Shown in pieces: positions 43,615 to 52,242 of a stretch of DNA of 64,000 nucleotides. Below the pieces are notes generated by a model. The model was not told the DNA's origin, did no database searches, and was given only the letters and a program-made list of their open reading frames with translations. The stretch covers positions 62,001-126,000 of the forward strand of contig DATBLE010000009.1 of NCBI GenBank assembly GCA_036555585.1. The letters run 5' to 3'. The position numbers and the translations under genes are program-made. This stretch comes from DATBLE01 sp036555585. GTDB lineage: Bacteria; Actinomycetota; Thermoleophilia; Gaiellales; Gaiellaceae. The first letter of the stretch is position 1. Each line of letters begins with the position of its first letter.

Positions 43615-43642
43615 ACGATAGCCGCTGCCCAGCGGATGTCAA
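43615..43642 (-). promoter_or_regulatory. Promoter of the LacI-type repressor
   Basis: A perfect TTGACA (43642-43637), 16-base spacer and TATCGT (43620-43615). The transcription start is expected near 43608, inside the operator. Confidence 0.7.
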
Positions 43643-43697
43643 GGGCAGATTTCGGCAGGTGGCCGGAAACGATCCCGGTCGGGAGCCGGCGATGTGC

Positions 43698-43703
43698 TAC
43701 GTT
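43698..43703 (+). promoter_or_regulatory. -10 element of the toxin-antitoxin operon (leaderless arrangement)
   Basis: TACGTT, preceded by TGC as an extended -10, ends 7 bases before the antitoxin ATG. No Shine-Dalgarno is present. Confidence 0.55.
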
Positions 43704-43710
43704 CGTGTAC

Positions 43711-43983
43711 ATGAGTGCCTCGGTCGGCGTCGGGGAGCTGCGCAGGAACCTGAGCCGGTATCTCCGGCGCGCTGCGCGCGGAGAACGGCTGGTCGTCACG
43801 GATCGGAACCGGCCCGTGGCCGAGCTCGGCCCCCCGCCGGCGAGCGGTTCGGAGCTCGACCGGCTGATCGTCGAGGGGCGCATCACCCGCCCCGTCCGCC
43901 GCGGGCTGCCGGAGCCGCTCCGGCTCGAGGGCGACCCGTACGCGCTGAGCAGGGCGCTCGACGAGATCCGCAACGAGCGCTGA
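43711..43983 (+). CDS. Type II antitoxin, Phd/YefM-like
   Basis: 90 residues. The N-terminus MSASVGVGELRRNLSRYLRR, followed by VVTDRNRPVAELGPPPA, is the DNA-binding Phd/YefM fold (VGVxELRxNLSxYL). The C-terminal tail (DPYALSRALDEIRNER) should wrap the toxin. Antitoxins of this kind repress their own promoter. The toxin GTG follows the stop directly. Confidence 0.88.
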   Translation: MSASVGVGELRRNLSRYLRRAARGERLVVTDRNRPVAELGPPPASGSELDRLIVEGRITRPVRRGLPEPLRLEGDPYALSRALDEIRNER

Positions 43984-44394
43984 GTGGCGCTCTTCTACGT
44001 CGACGCGTCGGCGCTCGTCAAGCTCGTTCGCGACGAGCCCGAGAGTGAAGCGCTGCGGGCGTTCCTCGCCGGAGCCGACCTCGCGTCGTGCGAGCTCGTT
44101 CTGGCCGAGCTTCCCCGCGCGATCAGACGCGCCGCCGCCGCCGATCCCCATCTGCCGCTCGAGACGTTGGTCGACCGTGCGTCGGAGCTGATCGACGCCC
44201 TCGCCCTGGTCCCAGTCGATCGCGCCGTGCTCGCGGCCGCGGGTGCCCTGGCGGAGCCAGCGCTGCGCACCCTGGACGCCGTCCACGTGACGGCGGCGGC
44301 CAGCTTGGTTCCGCTCGATGCGTTCGTCGGCTATGACGATCGCCAGAGCGCGGCGGCGCGGCTCGCCGGCCTGCACACCGTGCAGCCTGCCTGA
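43984..44394 (+). CDS. vapC: VapC-family PIN-domain toxin
   Basis: 136 residues, GTG start immediately after the antitoxin stop. PIN-domain acidic residues are at FYVDASALVKLVRDEPES, the Glu in LVLAELPRAIR, and the C-terminal pair in RTLDAVHVTAAASL and FVGYDDRQSAAA. VapC toxins are Mg-dependent ribonucleases that cut tRNA or rRNA; the target is not predictable. No transposon or phage sequence is nearby. Confidence 0.9.
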   Translation: MALFYVDASALVKLVRDEPESEALRAFLAGADLASCELVLAELPRAIRRAAAADPHLPLETLVDRASELIDALALVPVDRAVLAAAGALAEPALRTLDAVHVTAAASLVPLDAFVGYDDRQSAAARLAGLHTVQPA

Positions 44395-44496
44395 CGTTCC
44401 GGCGGTCGCATCCCGAGACGGCGCCTTCCACTTGCCATCTGCTCGCGAATCGTCCACGATCGCTCGCTGACGGCTGCGCGCGGGAGGGAGAGAGCG

Positions 44497-45228
44497 ATGG
44501 AGAGGCCGAAGCCGAAGATCGTGCTGGTTGCGCTGGTGCTCGGCGCTGCGTTCGCGATCCCGGCGGCAGGTCTCGCCGATTCCTGGACCCCGTCGCCGCT
44601 CCCGAGCGCCGACGGCGATTCTGCGACCGGATACCCCGGCTACCAGGGCGGAGTGCCGGCGGGCTGGCCGACGTCGTACGACACGGATCGGTACCCGGAC
44701 TCGGACAGCTGCCAGAAGGCGTTGAACGATGCGATCAACAAGGTGAGCCTCGAGATCCTGAACATTCCCGCGTCCACCACGCAGGCGCAGCACGAGTTCG
44801 CGAATCGACTCGACGCAGCGATCAAGGCCAACGGCGCCGCCCTCGGGAAGCTGCGGCCGATCTGCCTGCGCAAGCCGCCGGGCAAGGCCCCGATCCCGGT
44901 CGTGACCCAGCTTCCCCGGCCTCCCGTGATCAAGACACCCGACCCGAGGTACGCACCCCTGCCGCTCTTCTGCACGGGATACTCGGAGTGCACGGTCGTG
45001 GGCAAGGCGTTCATCGACTGGTTCACCAGCGGGCGGTGGACGAGGATCGGCAGCACGCCCTTCTCGATTCGAAACGAGGCCGGGAAGATCGTCCGGGTGA
45101 AGCTGGCGCGGACCGCCGTGAACGCGGTGAGGTCGGGGAAGAGCCTGAAGATCCGCGTGTCGACGCGAGCGCGCTGGGCCGGGCCCTGGGTGTCGACACG
45201 GAAGAACGCCGTGCTCAGGGTTTCGTGA
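44497..45228 (+). CDS. Secreted protein of unknown function
   Basis: 243 residues, ATG with GGGAGGGAGAG upstream. A signal peptide (IVLVALVLGAAFAIPAAGLA) is followed by a Pro/Gly/Ser/Tyr-rich stretch (SADGDSATGYPGYQGGVPAG). A helical region with DSCQKALNDAINKVSLEILN comes next. The C-terminal part contains CTGYSECTVVGKAFIDWFTS and a basic beta-rich end. Four Cys could form two disulfides. No domain is recognised. Its 3-prime end overlaps the convergent ilvD end by 14 bases. Confidence 0.7.
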   Translation: MERPKPKIVLVALVLGAAFAIPAAGLADSWTPSPLPSADGDSATGYPGYQGGVPAGWPTSYDTDRYPDSDSCQKALNDAINKVSLEILNIPASTTQAQHEFANRLDAAIKANGAALGKLRPICLRKPPGKAPIPVVTQLPRPPVIKTPDPRYAPLPLFCTGYSECTVVGKAFIDWFTSGRWTRIGSTPFSIRNEAGKIVRVKLARTAVNAVRSGKSLKIRVSTRARWAGPWVSTRKNAVLRVS

Positions 45229-46912
45229 CCGCGCCCTCGCTCGCCGTCTCGACGAGCGCCGCGTACTTCGCGAGCACGCCGGACTCGTAGCGGGCAGGGG
45301 GCGGCGACCAGGCGGCCAGCCGGGCGGCGAGCTCGTCGTCCGAGAGCTCGACGCGCAGCTCGCCCGCCTCGACGTCGATGCACACCATGTCGCCCGGCTG
45401 GAGGGCGGCGATCGGCCCGCCCCGGTACGCCTCGGGCACGACGTGGCCGACCATGAAGCCGTGGGTGGCGCCGGAGAAGCGGCCGTCGGTGATCAGGGCG
45501 ACCGAGTCGCCGAGGCCTTCGCCGATGATCGCGCCCGTGACCTGGAGCATCTCCGGCATCCCCGGGCCGCCGGCGGGGCCCTCGTAGCGGATGACGACGA
45601 CGTCCCCGGCCGCGATCTTCTTGGCCTTCACCGCGGCGAAGGCGTCCTGCTCGGTGTCGAAGACACGGGCGGGACCGCGGTGGCGGTTGCGGTCGACGGT
45701 GAGCTTGACCACGCAGCCGCCGGGCGCCAGGTTGCCCTTCAGGATCCGCAGCGAGCCGCTCTTCTTGATCGGCCGCTCGATCGTCGCCACCACCTCCTGA
45801 CCCTCGGTCTCGACGACGGCGGTGGCCACCTCGCCGAGCGTGCGCCCGTCGACGGTCGGGAGCTCGCCGTGGACAAGGCCCTGCTTGGCCAGCTCGCGCG
45901 CGACCAGCGCGACGCCGCCGGCGCGGTAGACGTCGGTCGCGTGGAAGCGGCCCCACGGCTTCATGTCGGCCAGGACCGGCGTTCGGCCCGCGATCCGGTC
46001 GAAGTCGTCGATCGTGAACTCGATCCCGAACTCGCGGGCGATCGCGAGCAGGTGCAGGAGGCCGTTCGTCGAGCCCCCGGTCGCGACCACCGATGCGGCG
46101 GCGTTCTCGATCGCCGCCCGGGTGACGAAGTGCGAAGGCCGCCTGTCGTTCCGGACGAGGTCGACGACGAGCCGCCCGCAGGCCTCGGCGGCCTCGTTCT
46201 TCTTCGGCGAGAGGGCCGGGATCCCGTTCAGCCCGGGCGGGCTGATCCCGAGGAACTCGAGGATCGTCGACATCGTGTTGGCGGTGAACTGACCGCCGCA
46301 GGCGCCCGCGCCCGGGCAGGCGACCGACTCCAGCTCGTGCAGCTCCTCGGCGGTGACCGTTCCCGCCGCGTGGCCGCCGATCGCCTCGTACACGTCGGCG
46401 ACCGTGACGTCGCGGCCGCGGAAGACGCCCGGGGCGATCGAGCCCGTGTAGAGCACGACGGAGGGGATGTCGAGCCGGCCGAGCGCCATCACCGCGGCCG
46501 GGTTCGTCTTGTCGCAGGCGACCAGGCAGACGAGGCCGTCGAACAGGTGCCCGCGCGCCACCAGCTCGATCGAGTCGGCGATCACCTCGCGCGAGACGAG
46601 GCTCGCGCGCATCCCCTCCGTGCCCATCGAGACCCCGTCGGAGATCGCGATCGTGTTGAACTCCATCGGCGTCCCGCCCGCCTCGCGGATGCCGCGCTTG
46701 ACGTCCTGCGCGAGCTCGCGCTGGTTGAGGTTGCACGGCATCGTCTCGATCCAGGTGGTGGCGACGCCGATCAGCGGCCTGGCGAGGTCGTCGTCCGTGA
46801 AGCCGACCGCCTTCAGCATCGACCGCGCGCCCGCGCGGTCGGGGCCCTCCGTGATCGCGGCGCTGTGGCGCTTGGCCGGGTCGGCCGGCCGGTCGTACGG
46901 GTCCCGGCTCAT
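45215..46912 (-). CDS. ilvD: Dihydroxy-acid dehydratase
   Basis: 565 residues. It dehydrates 2,3-dihydroxy-isovalerate and -methylvalerate in valine and isoleucine synthesis, using an Fe-S cluster. Cluster and family motifs: TMPCNLNQRELAQDVKRGI, GVSMGTEGMRASLVSRE, VCLVACDKTNPAAVMAL, GACGGQFTANTMSTILEFLG, GGSTNGLLHLLAIARE and GRFSGATHGFMVGHV. The last gene of the branched-chain operon, 9 bases after ilvC. Confidence 0.96.
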   Translation of the reverse strand: MSRDPYDRPADPAKRHSAAITEGPDRAGARSMLKAVGFTDDDLARPLIGVATTWIETMPCNLNQRELAQDVKRGIREAGGTPMEFNTIAISDGVSMGTEGMRASLVSREVIADSIELVARGHLFDGLVCLVACDKTNPAAVMALGRLDIPSVVLYTGSIAPGVFRGRDVTVADVYEAIGGHAAGTVTAEELHELESVACPGAGACGGQFTANTMSTILEFLGISPPGLNGIPALSPKKNEAAEACGRLVVDLVRNDRRPSHFVTRAAIENAAASVVATGGSTNGLLHLLAIAREFGIEFTIDDFDRIAGRTPVLADMKPWGRFHATDVYRAGGVALVARELAKQGLVHGELPTVDGRTLGEVATAVVETEGQEVVATIERPIKKSGSLRILKGNLAPGGCVVKLTVDRNRHRGPARVFDTEQDAFAAVKAKKIAAGDVVVIRYEGPAGGPGMPEMLQVTGAIIGEGLGDSVALITDGRFSGATHGFMVGHVVPEAYRGGPIAALQPGDMVCIDVEAGELRVELSDDELAARLAAWSPPPARYESGVLAKYAALVETASEGAVTKP

Positions 46913-46921
46913 ACGCCGATC

Positions 46922-47908
46922 CTACGACACGGTCTCGCGGTGCATGAGCCCGCGCAACTCGGCGCCGACCGTCTCGATCCGCTCGGCGGCGGCCTCCTCG
47001 CGGAGCTCGTTCAGCTTCGGCTCGCCAGTCTGCATCTGCTCGATCCAGTCCTGGGCGAACGAGCCCTCGCGGATGTCCGAGAGCAGCTTGCGCATGTTCT
47101 CGCGGACGTGGTCGTCGATCACCCGCGGGCCGCGGCTCAGGTCGCCGTACTCGGCCGTGTCCGAGACCGAGAAGCGCATCCCCGCGAAGCCGCCCTCGTA
47201 GATCAGGTCGACGATCAGCTTCAGCTCGTGCAGGCACTCGTAGTAGGCGATCTCGGGCTGGTAGCCGGCCTCGACCAGCGTCTCGAACCCGAGCCGGATC
47301 AGCTCCGTGACGCCCCCGCAGAGCACGGCCTGCTCGCCGAACAGGTCGCTCTCCGTCTCCTCCATGAAGGTGGTCTCGATCACCCCGGCGCGCGTGGCGC
47401 CGATCCCGGCCGCGTAGCCGAGAGCGAGGTCGAGCGCGCCGCCGCTCGCGTCCTGGGCGACGGCGACCAGCGCCGGCGTTCCGTACCCCTCGGTGAAGAG
47501 CCGCCTGACGATGTGCCCGGGCCCCTTCGGCGCGACCATGATCACGTCGTGCTCCGCGGGCGGCGCGATGCGGCCGTAGTGGACGTTGAAGCCGTGCGCG
47601 AACAGGACGGCCGCGCCCGGCTCGAGGTTCGGCGCGACCTCGGCCTCGTAGACGGCCGGCTGCACCTGGTCGGGGAGGAGCAGGGAGACGACCCGGGCTC
47701 CGCGCACGGCCTCCGCGACGCTCGCGACCGCCAGCCCCGCGTCTTCGGCCGCCTGCCGCGAGTCGCTGCCCGGCCGCAGCCCGACCTCGACCTCGACGCC
47801 CGAGTCGTGCAGGTTCAGAGCATGGGCGTGGCCCTGGCTGCCGTAGCCCACGACCGCCACCTTGCCGTCGAGCAGGGAGAGGTCGCCTTCGCGGTGGATC
47901 GTCGCCAT
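46922..47908 (-). CDS. ilvC: Ketol-acid reductoisomerase
   Basis: 328 residues, class I short form. It isomerises and reduces acetolactate with NADPH. Motifs: VAVVGYGSQGHAHALNLHDS (nucleotide site), MVAPKGPGHIVRRLFTEGYG, ETTFMEETESDLFGEQAVLC and YYECLHELKLIVDLIYEGG (metal and substrate acids). The loop GLRPGSDSRQAAE with Arg and two Ser favours NADPH. It starts 10 bases after ilvN. Confidence 0.96.
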   Translation of the reverse strand: MATIHREGDLSLLDGKVAVVGYGSQGHAHALNLHDSGVEVEVGLRPGSDSRQAAEDAGLAVASVAEAVRGARVVSLLLPDQVQPAVYEAEVAPNLEPGAAVLFAHGFNVHYGRIAPPAEHDVIMVAPKGPGHIVRRLFTEGYGTPALVAVAQDASGGALDLALGYAAGIGATRAGVIETTFMEETESDLFGEQAVLCGGVTELIRLGFETLVEAGYQPEIAYYECLHELKLIVDLIYEGGFAGMRFSVSDTAEYGDLSRGPRVIDDHVRENMRKLLSDIREGSFAQDWIEQMQTGEPKLNELREEAAAERIETVGAELRGLMHRETVS

Positions 47909-47918
47909 GTGGTTCCTT

Positions 47919-48431
47919 TCAGTTGAGGACGCGTTGACGGTTCGGGCGCCGGACGGAGGACGCACGCTTCAGCCCGATCCTGCCGGTTCGTGACAGCTCA
48001 CGGATGCCGTGCGGGCGGAGGAGCTCCTCGAACGAGTCGATCTGCTCCGGCTCGCCGACGACCTCGAACACCATCGAGTCGGGCCCGACGTCCGCGACGC
48101 GCGCCTGGAAGACCTCCGCGAGCGCCATCAGCTCCGGGCGGCGCTCCGGCGGCGCGCCGATGGAGATCAGCGCGAGCTCGCGCTCGACCGCCTCGCCCGC
48201 CTCCAGCTCGCGCACGCGCAGGACGTTGACGAGCTTGTGCATCTGCTTCTCGATCTGCGCGAGCGGCTGGCGGTCGCAGCGCACCCGCAGGGTGATCGAC
48301 GACACGTCGTGCCGTTCGGTCGGCCCGACCGCGAGGCTCTCGATGTTGAAACCGCGGCGGGCGAACAGCTGGCAGACCCGCACCAGCGCGCCGGGCTTGT
48401 TCTCGACCAACACCGACAGCGTATGGATCAC
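47919..48431 (-). CDS. ilvN: Acetolactate synthase regulatory subunit
   Basis: 170 residues, GTG start overlapping the ilvB stop. An N-terminal ACT domain (LSVLVENKPGALVRVCQLFA, then RGFNIESLAVGPTERHDVS) binds valine for feedback control. The C-terminal domain (ALISIGAPPERRPELMALAE) activates the catalytic subunit. The standard partner of IlvB. Confidence 0.95.
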   Translation of the reverse strand: MIHTLSVLVENKPGALVRVCQLFARRGFNIESLAVGPTERHDVSSITLRVRCDRQPLAQIEKQMHKLVNVLRVRELEAGEAVERELALISIGAPPERRPELMALAEVFQARVADVGPDSMVFEVVGEPEQIDSFEELLRPHGIRELSRTGRIGLKRASSVRRPNRQRVLN

Positions 48432-50152
48432 AGGGACACGGCCTCGGCCTCGTTGCGCTCCTCGTACTCGACCATGTCGAGCGCTGCCGCGCCCGCCGGG
48501 ATCATCGGGAAGCACTGCTCGTGCGCGTCGACGCGGGCGTCGACGACCGCCGTCCGCCCGCAGGACAGGGCGTCGGCCAGCGCCCCTTCGAGCTCGCTCT
48601 CGTCCGACACGGTGAAGCCGGCTGCCCCGTAGGCCTCCGCCAGCGCCGCGTAGTCGGGCACCGCGTGCGTCAGGTGCACGTGCGAGCGCCGCTCGTCGAA
48701 GAACATCGACTGCCACTGGTTGACCATGCCCAGGTAGCCGTTGTTGACGATCACGGTCACGATCGGCAGATCTTCCAGCACGGCGGTGGCCAGCTCCTGG
48801 CTCGTCATCTGGAAGCAGCCGTCGCCGTCGACGCAGACCACGGTCGCTTCGGGCCGGGCTGCCTTCGCGCCGATCGCCGCCGGGATTCCGTAGCCCATCG
48901 TGCCGAGCCCGCCAGACGTGATGAAGCCGCGCGGCCGGTCGCAGAGCAGGTACTGCATCGCCCACATCTGGTGCTGCCCGACGCCGGTCGTCCAGATCAC
49001 GTCGTCGCGGCCGGCCGTGAGGCTCTGCAACGTCTCGAGCACCCGCTGCGGCTTGAGCCGGCCGCCGTTGCCGTAGCGCAGCGGGAACTCCTCGCGCCAC
49101 CCCTCTAGCCGGCGCAGCCACGGCTCGGTCCGTCCGGTGTCGCCCGCCTCGCGCAGCGCGCGCACCTCGCGGGCCAGGTCGGCCAGGATCTGCTTCAGCG
49201 GCCCGACCACCGGGACGTCGGCGCGGCGGAGCTTGTCGATCTCGGCCGCGTCGACGTCGAGGTGGACGACGGTCGCGCCGGGCGCGAACGCGTCGAGCTT
49301 CCCGGTGACGCGGTCGTCGAAGCGCGCGCCGACCGAGACCAGGACGTCGCACGTGTTCATCGCCAGGTTGGACCACTTCGGGCCGTGCATCCCCGGCCAC
49401 CCGAAGTGCAGCTCGTGCGTCTCGGGGAACGCGCTCTTCGCCATCAGCGTGGTGACCACCGGCAGGCGGCCGGCCTCGGCGAGGTCGAGCAGCTCTGCGC
49501 AGGCGTCGGCGTTGAGCGTCCCGCCGCCGACGTACAGAACGGGCTTCTCCGCGGCGGCGATGCGGCGCGCGGCCTCGGCGATCTGGCGCGCATGCCCCCG
49601 GACCGGCGGGCGCCACCCGGGGAGGTCGACCTGGTCCGGGTAGCGGAAGTCGAGCTCGGCCTCCTGGAGGTCCCGGGGGATGTCCACCAGGACCGGCCCG
49701 CAGCGCCCGGTGCGCGCGACGTGGAAGGCCGCCTTGAGCACGTGCGGGATCTCCTCCACGTCCTGGACGAGCCACGAATGCTTCACGATCGGGGTCGTCA
49801 CCCCGGTGATGTCGCATTCCTGGAAGGCGTCGGTTCCGATCAGGTGGCTCCGTACCTGGCCGGTGATGCACACGAGCGGCGTCGAGTCCATCCAGGCGTC
49901 GGCGATCGGCGTGACGAGGTTGGTGGCACCGGGGCCGGACGTCGCGATCGCGACCCCCGTTCGGCCGGACGCGCGCGCGTAGCCCTCGGCCATGTGCCCC
50001 GCGCCCTGCTCGTGGCGCGCGAGCACGTGCCGGACGGTCGTCCCGCGGGCGATCGCGTCGTAGACGGGCAGGATCGCACCGCCGGGGAGCCCGAAGGCGA
50101 CCTCGACCCCCTCGGCCTCGAGCGACCGGAGAACGGCGTCGGCCCCGTTCAC
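48428..50152 (-). CDS. ilvB: Acetolactate synthase catalytic subunit
   Basis: 574 residues, GTG start coupled to the LeuB-like gene. A ThDP enzyme making acetolactate or acetohydroxybutyrate. Motifs: FGLPGGAILPVYDAIARG, the catalytic Glu region HEQGAGHMAEGYARASGR, ATSGPGATNLVTPIADAWMD, the FAD region GARFDDRVTGKLDAF, and the ThDP motif GDGCFQMTSQELATAV ending in NNGYLGMVNQWQ. A full-length, typical enzyme. Confidence 0.96.
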   Translation of the reverse strand: MNGADAVLRSLEAEGVEVAFGLPGGAILPVYDAIARGTTVRHVLARHEQGAGHMAEGYARASGRTGVAIATSGPGATNLVTPIADAWMDSTPLVCITGQVRSHLIGTDAFQECDITGVTTPIVKHSWLVQDVEEIPHVLKAAFHVARTGRCGPVLVDIPRDLQEAELDFRYPDQVDLPGWRPPVRGHARQIAEAARRIAAAEKPVLYVGGGTLNADACAELLDLAEAGRLPVVTTLMAKSAFPETHELHFGWPGMHGPKWSNLAMNTCDVLVSVGARFDDRVTGKLDAFAPGATVVHLDVDAAEIDKLRRADVPVVGPLKQILADLAREVRALREAGDTGRTEPWLRRLEGWREEFPLRYGNGGRLKPQRVLETLQSLTAGRDDVIWTTGVGQHQMWAMQYLLCDRPRGFITSGGLGTMGYGIPAAIGAKAARPEATVVCVDGDGCFQMTSQELATAVLEDLPIVTVIVNNGYLGMVNQWQSMFFDERRSHVHLTHAVPDYAALAEAYGAAGFTVSDESELEGALADALSCGRTAVVDARVDAHEQCFPMIPAGAAALDMVEYEERNEAEAVSL

Positions 50153-51078
50153 GCGGCGAACTCCACGTCCGTGCGGGTGGTCGGCATCAGCTCGAGCACC
50201 GCGTCCATGAAGTCGCGGGTGGTCGCGGCCGGACGACGGCCGCCCAGGTCCGCGGTCCGGACCCCGGCGGCCAGCGCCGTCGAGATCGCCCGCTCGAGCG
50301 TGCGGCCGGCGGCCTGCTCGCCGAGCCCCTCCGACAGCATCAGCGCGGCCGCGAGCAGCATCCCGCTGGGGTTCGCGACGCCCTGGCCTGCGATCTCCGG
50401 CGCGGAGCCGTGCGTGGGGCCGAAGATCCCGGGCCCGTCCTGGGACAGCCGGCCCGAGGCGACGATCCGTGAGCCGCCGTGGGCGGTCGCGGCCACGTCG
50501 GAGACGAGCTCGGCATGCCGCTGCTGCGTGACGACCACGCAGAAGCCGTGGGGCGCGGTCATCAGGCGCGGCAGCGCCTCGTTCAGCGAGAGATGCTCGA
50601 CCTCGACGCCGGGATGGCGCTCTGCCTCCCAGTCGACGAACGTGCTCCACTCGAGCCCGTCTCCGACGGCGGCCACGCGGGCGCTCCGCGAGCGGGCGAC
50701 GTCGAACGCGCGGCGGACGACGTACGGCTCGACCTGGTCGTCGAGCGGGCTGACCACTGCGACGTCGCCCTCCGCGACCCGCACCCGCTGCATCCGCCAC
50801 GTGAGGTCGAGCTCGGCCTTCACGCCCTCGAGGGCGGGCTCCCTCGTCAGCGCCACCAGCACGGCGTCGGCGCGACGGCACGCCTCCCTGGTCACGGCCG
50901 GAAGGGGCTGGCCGTAGCGGCTGACCGCCTCGCCCGCGAACGGCGCGTGCACCTCGTCGATCGCGAAGCTGTGCAGACGCGCGGCCTCGGCGAGCGCCCG
51001 GCTCGCCTCGGCCATCAGCTCGGGGCCGATGCCGTCCCCGCTCAGGCAGGCAACCGTGAATCGTTTGTGACTTCTCAT
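50149..51078 (-). CDS. Degenerate isopropylmalate dehydrogenase paralog (possible pseudoenzyme)
   Basis: 309 residues, ATG start overlapping the leuA stop (ATGA). The fold belongs to the LeuB/Icd family: VACLSGDGIGPELMAEASRA at the start and GPTHGSAPEIAGQGVANPSG for NAD. The catalytic Tyr block (GGLYYG in true LeuB) is replaced by VSPLDDQVEPY, the catalytic Lys block (VDKANILETS) by VGDGLEWSTF, and the metal block ENTFGDILSDEA by QQRHAELVSDVA. So ordinary catalysis is unlikely. A complete LeuB exists at 26213-27193. Tight coupling between leuA and ilvB suggests a kept role, perhaps regulatory, or an altered substrate. Confidence 0.8.
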   Translation of the reverse strand: MRSHKRFTVACLSGDGIGPELMAEASRALAEAARLHSFAIDEVHAPFAGEAVSRYGQPLPAVTREACRRADAVLVALTREPALEGVKAELDLTWRMQRVRVAEGDVAVVSPLDDQVEPYVVRRAFDVARSRSARVAAVGDGLEWSTFVDWEAERHPGVEVEHLSLNEALPRLMTAPHGFCVVVTQQRHAELVSDVAATAHGGSRIVASGRLSQDGPGIFGPTHGSAPEIAGQGVANPSGMLLAAALMLSEGLGEQAAGRTLERAISTALAAGVRTADLGGRRPAATTRDFMDAVLELMPTTRTDVEFAA

Positions 51079-52223
51079 CGGACCGGCACCTCCTCGAAGA
51101 CGTCGTACAGGGTCACGGCCTTGCGCTCGTCGGCAAGCCGCTTGAACCGTGCGAAGGCAGTGCGGAGCTCGTCCGCGTGCAGGTCGATCCCGGCGTCGCC
51201 GCAGGCACGCGCGAAGGCGTGCCGCCCGGAGTGCTTGCCGAGCGGCAGCGTCATCGTCAGCCCGAGCTCCTCGGGATCCATGATCTGGTACGTGGCGGCG
51301 TCCTTGAGCATGCCGTCCTGGTGGATGCCGGCCTCGTGGGCGAACGCGTTCGCGCCGACGATCGCCTTGTTGCGCTGGACGGCGTAGCCGGTCAGGCGGG
51401 AGACGAGGGCGGACGAGACGCCGATCTCCCCGACGTCGACGCCGGTCTCGGCGCCCAGCTCGTCCGAACGGACGCGCAGCGCCATCACGACCTCCTCCAG
51501 CGCGGCGTTGCCGGCCCGCTCGCCGATCCCGTTGACGGTGCACTCGACCTGCGTCGCCCCGGCGCGGATCCCGGAGAGCGTGTTCGCGACCGCGAGCCCG
51601 AGGTCGTTGTGGCAGTGGACCGAGAGGACGACCTGGCGGAGGTCCGGGCAGAGCTCCTGCACGCGGCGGAGGAACGCCTCGTGCTCGTCGGGCAGGCAGT
51701 AGCCGACCGTGTCGGGCAGGTTGACGGTGGTCGCGCCGAAGGCGATCGCCTCCCGGCACACCTCCGCGAGGAACGCCGGGTCGGAGCGGGTGGCGTCCTC
51801 GGCCGAGAACTCGACCTCGTCGGCCCGGGCGGCGGCGGCGCGGACAGCGGTCCGCACGCGCTCGAGCACCTCCGGCGGCTCCAGGCCCAGCTTGCGCTCC
51901 ATGTGCAGGGCGCTCGTGGCGATGAAGACGTGAATCCGCGACCGGCGGGCGCCGGCCACGGCCTCGGCCGCGGCCTCGACGTCGTCGGGGTCTGTGCGCG
52001 CCAGGGCGGCGACGGTCGTGCCGGCAACGGCCTGTGCGACTGCCTGCACGCCCTCGAAGTCGCCGGGCGACGAGATCGGGAAGCCGGCCTCGATCACGTC
52101 GACGCCGAGCCGCTCGAGCTGGGCGGCGATCTCCGCCTTCTCGTCGGGGTGCAGCGCGATGCCCGGCGATTGCTCGCCGTCGCGGAGTGTGGTGTCGAAG
52201 ATCGTGATGCTGCGGGCTGGCAA
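51075..52223 (-). CDS. leuA: 2-isopropylmalate synthase, short form without regulatory domain
   Basis: 382 residues from TTG 52223, with GGAGGAG five bases upstream. It condenses acetyl-CoA with 2-oxoisovalerate. The HMGL-like TIM barrel is complete: FDTTLRDGEQSPGIALHPDE, GFPISSPGDFEGVQAVA, LSVHCHNDLGLAVANTLSGI and CTVNGIGERAGNAALEEVVM, then HEAGIHQDGMLKDAATYQIM. The protein ends after the accessory subdomain, about 120-140 residues short of classical LeuA, so the leucine-binding LeuA dimer domain is missing. Homocitrate or citramalate synthase activity is possible, but the operon favours leucine. Confidence 0.9.
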   Translation of the reverse strand: MPARSITIFDTTLRDGEQSPGIALHPDEKAEIAAQLERLGVDVIEAGFPISSPGDFEGVQAVAQAVAGTTVAALARTDPDDVEAAAEAVAGARRSRIHVFIATSALHMERKLGLEPPEVLERVRTAVRAAAARADEVEFSAEDATRSDPAFLAEVCREAIAFGATTVNLPDTVGYCLPDEHEAFLRRVQELCPDLRQVVLSVHCHNDLGLAVANTLSGIRAGATQVECTVNGIGERAGNAALEEVVMALRVRSDELGAETGVDVGEIGVSSALVSRLTGYAVQRNKAIVGANAFAHEAGIHQDGMLKDAATYQIMDPEELGLTMTLPLGKHSGRHAFARACGDAGIDLHADELRTAFARFKRLADERKAVTLYDVFEEVPVR

Positions 52224-52242
52224 CTGAGCTCCTCCTCGTCTC

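Noticed and set aside
43583..43642. Start of the LacI-type gene at TTG 43642
   Set aside because: This TTG is part of the TTGACA promoter box, upstream of the likely transcription start, and adds 20 residues not found in the family.
43711..44394. Toxin-antitoxin pair as part of a larger defence island
   Set aside because: The neighbours are a sugar operon and a secreted protein; no nuclease, helicase or restriction genes are adjacent.
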